Part shown: piece after piece, positions 61,440 through 64,000 of the stretch
Layout of the letters: each line of letters starts with the position of its first letter
How positions within the stretch are numbered: position 1 is the stretch's first letter
Program-made: the position numbers and the translations under genes
Notes under the pieces: generated by a model
Seen by the model: the letters and a program-made list of their open reading frames with translations, nothing else
Database searches by the model: none
Told to the model about the DNA's origin: nothing
Assembly: GCA_964019155.1 (NCBI GenBank)
Contig: OZ025242.1
Coordinates: forward strand, 589,407-653,406
DNA length: 64,000 nucleotides
From: Osedax fenrisi
Lineage: Eukaryota; Annelida; Polychaeta; Sabellida; Siboglinidae
Direction: 5' to 3'

Positions 61440-62820
61440 GAGGAAACAATCCTTGCAGATGAACAAGCCGGCTTCAGGAAAAACAGAAGCACCATAGAGC
61501 ATATATTAAAGTGTATATTGCTTATGGAAAAACATACAGACCAACAGAGACCTTTATATCATAACTTCATAGCCTTCAAAAAAGGCTTTGACCGAGTATG
61601 GCATGAGGGGTTATGGCATACCATGTTAACCTATGATATAAGGCTTCGAAGGGACATTAGAGCCATATATGGTTATAAGTGAAAACTTCATCTAAGTTCC
61701 TGGATGGGATGAAAGGACTCCACCAAATAAAAATAACAATAACAATAACAATAAATAAGGAATTAATCGATATAATATCATCTCTGTATACCTCTTCCGT
61801 AAGTGCAGTACTAGTTACTAATCTAATAGGAGCTCCAGTTTCAGCCATTGTTGGTGTTCGCCAAGATTGTTTGTTATCTCCTGTGTTATCTAACATATTT
61901 TTGGAGAAGATAATGCAAGATACACTAAAAGATCATGACTCCACTATATATATATATATATATATATTTGAGGTAGACGTATCAGCAATCTACGTTTTTC
62001 AGAAGACATAGACCTTATTGCAGGTTCATCTAATGAACAACAAAAACTCACAGACTCGCTAGAAAAAAAGCGCATATAGATATGGAATGGAAATAAGTCA
62101 TGGAAAGTGTAAGATTCAATGATCCTGATCCGAATAAATGTAATAGTAATAATGTGACAATAAACATTTATGGAAAAAAAACAAGAACAAGTTAAATCGT
62201 TTAAATATCCTGGGGTTACACTAACGGACAATTCTAATAGAGAAAACCGAAATAGCAATACAAATTGCTTCGGCCACATCCATAATTGTAAGATTGGAAA
62301 TTATCTGGAGAAGCATAGAAATAAGTTTGTAGTACCTCTACAATTCCTTAATTCTATCCACTCTTTTGTACGGCTGCGAAACATGGACTATTCTCGAATA
62401 ATCTAAGAAACGATTGAATGCTTTTGAATATAAATCATATTGAAGAATACTAATCATGACGTATAGAAAACGACAGACAAATGTATATATCCATGAGGAA
62501 ATGATATCTAGAATAGGTTCATATGAACATGTTTTACAGAAAGTTAAAGGATAAAAATGAGTTGGTTTGGACATGTTCTAGACATTACATATTGGAAAAC
62601 ATTACTTTGAAGGTACAAGGAAAAGAGGTCGCCCTAAATGGAAATGGATGGACAACGTCTATGAGTGGACATGTATGTCTACGCGATCCTTACTTGATGT
62701 AACGACAGACCGTTATAGTTGGAAGAAGTTGTATATAACGCCATATCATGTTACCCCTACGACGACTCGTCATGTGACTAGTTAACTAGTTAGTTAATCA
62801 TTACTTTAGCTTTAGCTTTA
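61440..62820 (+). pseudogene. 5'-truncated non-LTR retrotransposon (reverse transcriptase and C-terminal part)
   Basis: Protein blocks follow the order of an endonuclease/reverse-transcriptase LINE common in invertebrates: ADEQAGFRKNRSTIEHI, FIAFKKGFDRVWHEGLW, then after an insertion LIDIISSLYTSSVSAVLV, VGVRQDCLLSPVLSNIFLEK, LRFSEDIDLIAGSSNEQQKL, QVKSFKYPGVTLTDN, and the tail RKRGRPKWKWMDNVYEWT with DRYSWKKL. Motif A has Ala where the catalytic Asp is expected (FIAF instead of FIDF), and the second catalytic motif reads FSED rather than FADD. Stops and shifts occur after about 62076 and 62400. The 3' end is near TTTAGCTTTAGCTTTA at about 62803. The first half is missing. It is dead. Confidence 0.88.
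61643..61755 (+). mobile_element. Short SINE-like insert, copy 1
   Basis: About 110 bp starting near CTTCGAAGGGACATTAG, containing CATTAGAGCCATATATGGTT and ending in an AATAAC-type tail. It splits the reverse-transcriptase frame between TYDI and KELIDIISS, where related proteins are continuous. ATAAGG occurs at both ends and may be the target duplication. A second copy lies at 63774-63878. The tail suggests retroposition. Confidence 0.65.
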
Positions 62821-63773
62821 TATGAGATTCTTTAAACTTAATAAAACAAAATAACTTATCAATATTGTTATACTTTTCAATGATATTTTGACAATCTACT
62901 GACAAAAAGTAAGGTTTAATAAAAATGAAATATAAGACAGAGTTACTTGTCACTGATAAACTGTATCAGTAATAGGTATATAACTTTCAACTTATACTTG
63001 TTTAGTGGTATATGAGTATCTTCAAATGAGGATTTTCTTCTTTTTTCTAGATCTTATTGATTATTCGGTAGACATTCTCTCCCAGTACTTTTAATTTCAT
63101 CTCGTATATTTTTTATAAATCTTTTAAATTATGTAATATCTGAACAGTTTGGTTAATGGTAATTTTTCTTGCAATTTCTCACTAGTAGGATAAATTCGTT
63201 TTAATATCCTATTCCATATCATTGTAGGTAGATATGTTTCTAATAAATGTAAGTTATCAAATAAATAAGTGGCGAATTATTTCGCGAAAACTAATTACAC
63301 GAGGTGCACTTTGGCCCGATAAAACGTTCATTTACAACACGCGTGTGCACGTATTGTTATGAAGGAGTGTGATCTCGATATCACTCGTGCAACGGTAGAC
63401 AACATCGTGGTCACGTGATTACAATTGTTCTAGATTAGACCACCACTATCGCCACCTATAGGTGTAGCATTCTTAACTCGCATAATTAATTACTACGTGT
63501 ATAATTGGTATACGTAATATACTACGTAATATATTCGTGATTTATATATATAAATTTATATTTATAATTACAAGTATAAAAACTATATAATTAATTACTT
63601 AATATTGTAACCACCGTAACCCAAATAAGTACGCCCGTATATACCTACTTACATACTTAACCTAGTTATCTAATTATGTAGACATGATATGATTTAGAAG
63701 TGATCTTATATAATTGTGTATAAATAAATTATCGGCTCTCGTTAAAACCATGGATGCCTTAACTTGAGAGCTT
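62821..63773. other. AT-rich intergenic DNA
   Basis: No gene or clear repeat is seen. A short less AT-rich stretch lies at 63280-63480. Confidence 0.55.
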
Positions 63774-63878
63774 ATTCGAAGTGACATTAGAGCCATATAT
63801 GGTTATAAGTAAACACTACATTCAAGTTCTTGGATGAGATGAAATGACTTCACCAAAATAACAAAAATAACAATAAAG
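63774..63878 (+). mobile_element. Short SINE-like insert, copy 2
   Basis: It aligns with copy 1 over its full length with scattered substitutions (GACATTAGAGCCATATATGG, TTCTTGGATGAGATGAAATG, AATAACAAAAATAAC tail). The preceding 50 bp (63730-63773) may belong to a longer 5' part missing from copy 1, but this cannot be tested with two copies. Confidence 0.65.
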
Positions 63879-64000
63879 TGACAAATATAGGGTACTATTG
63901 CGCTAACTAAGTAGCCGATGTCTACTTCAGTGATTCAGTTAATCACGTGATCTCGCTGGTTACATTATAGTGAATATTACATAACAAGCTATATGACGTA
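63879..64000. other. Window end, no feature
   Basis: About 120 bp of unique sequence with one CCGATGTCTACTTCAGTGAT that resembles a unit of minisatellite B. Confidence 0.5.

Overview
This window is AT-rich animal nuclear DNA. The evidence is a spliced gene for a SoxD-type HMG-box transcription factor (Sox5/6/13 group) with GT-AG introns, decayed non-LTR retrotransposons, DNA-transposon-like inverted-repeat elements and very large mini- and microsatellites. SoxD genes are mainly known from bilaterian animals; the phylum cannot be told from this sequence. I see no operon, tRNA, rRNA or CRISPR.

Layout. 1-5169: AT-rich DNA with a less AT-rich stretch at about 2340-4560 that may hold the upstream promoter or 5' exon. 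5174-10543: eight coding exons of the SoxD gene on the + strand; all splice phases agree and the joined CDS is 1638 nt (545 residues plus stop). 10544 to about 11230: probable 3' UTR. 12971-18223: a TA-flanked element with 26-bp terminal inverted repeats, into which a second TA-flanked element (13569-17876) has inserted; the inner one carries 376 uninterrupted GTA triplets. 18717-19155: a 27-bp minisatellite. 19295-24393: a 17-bp minisatellite of 300 units. 24394-27802: non-repetitive, locally CpG-richer DNA with a TATA-like box. 27803-39392: a 36-bp minisatellite of about 320 units. 39466-49660: a second, unrelated 17-bp minisatellite of about 599 units. The arrays together make up roughly 27 kb, over 40% of the window.

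49661-64000: a graveyard of mobile DNA. It holds a SOX-site-like palindrome cluster near 50.3 kb, a foldback-like TA-flanked element (51341-52433), a short protein relic on the minus strand (52905-53270), a decayed CR1-like reverse transcriptase on the minus strand (about 55060-56460), a possible ankyrin-like relic (57648-59515), a 136-bp near-perfect palindrome (59888-60023), a 5'-truncated second reverse transcriptase on the + strand (61440-62820) interrupted by a short SINE-like insert, and a second copy of that insert at 63774-63878.

Only the SoxD gene looks functional. It encodes a nuclear architectural DNA-binding protein; everything else is repeat, relic or intergenic DNA. The most unusual aspects are the precise register of the long minisatellites, the pure 1.1-kb GTA tract inside a nested transposon, and three TA-flanked inverted-repeat elements built from multiplied subterminal motifs.
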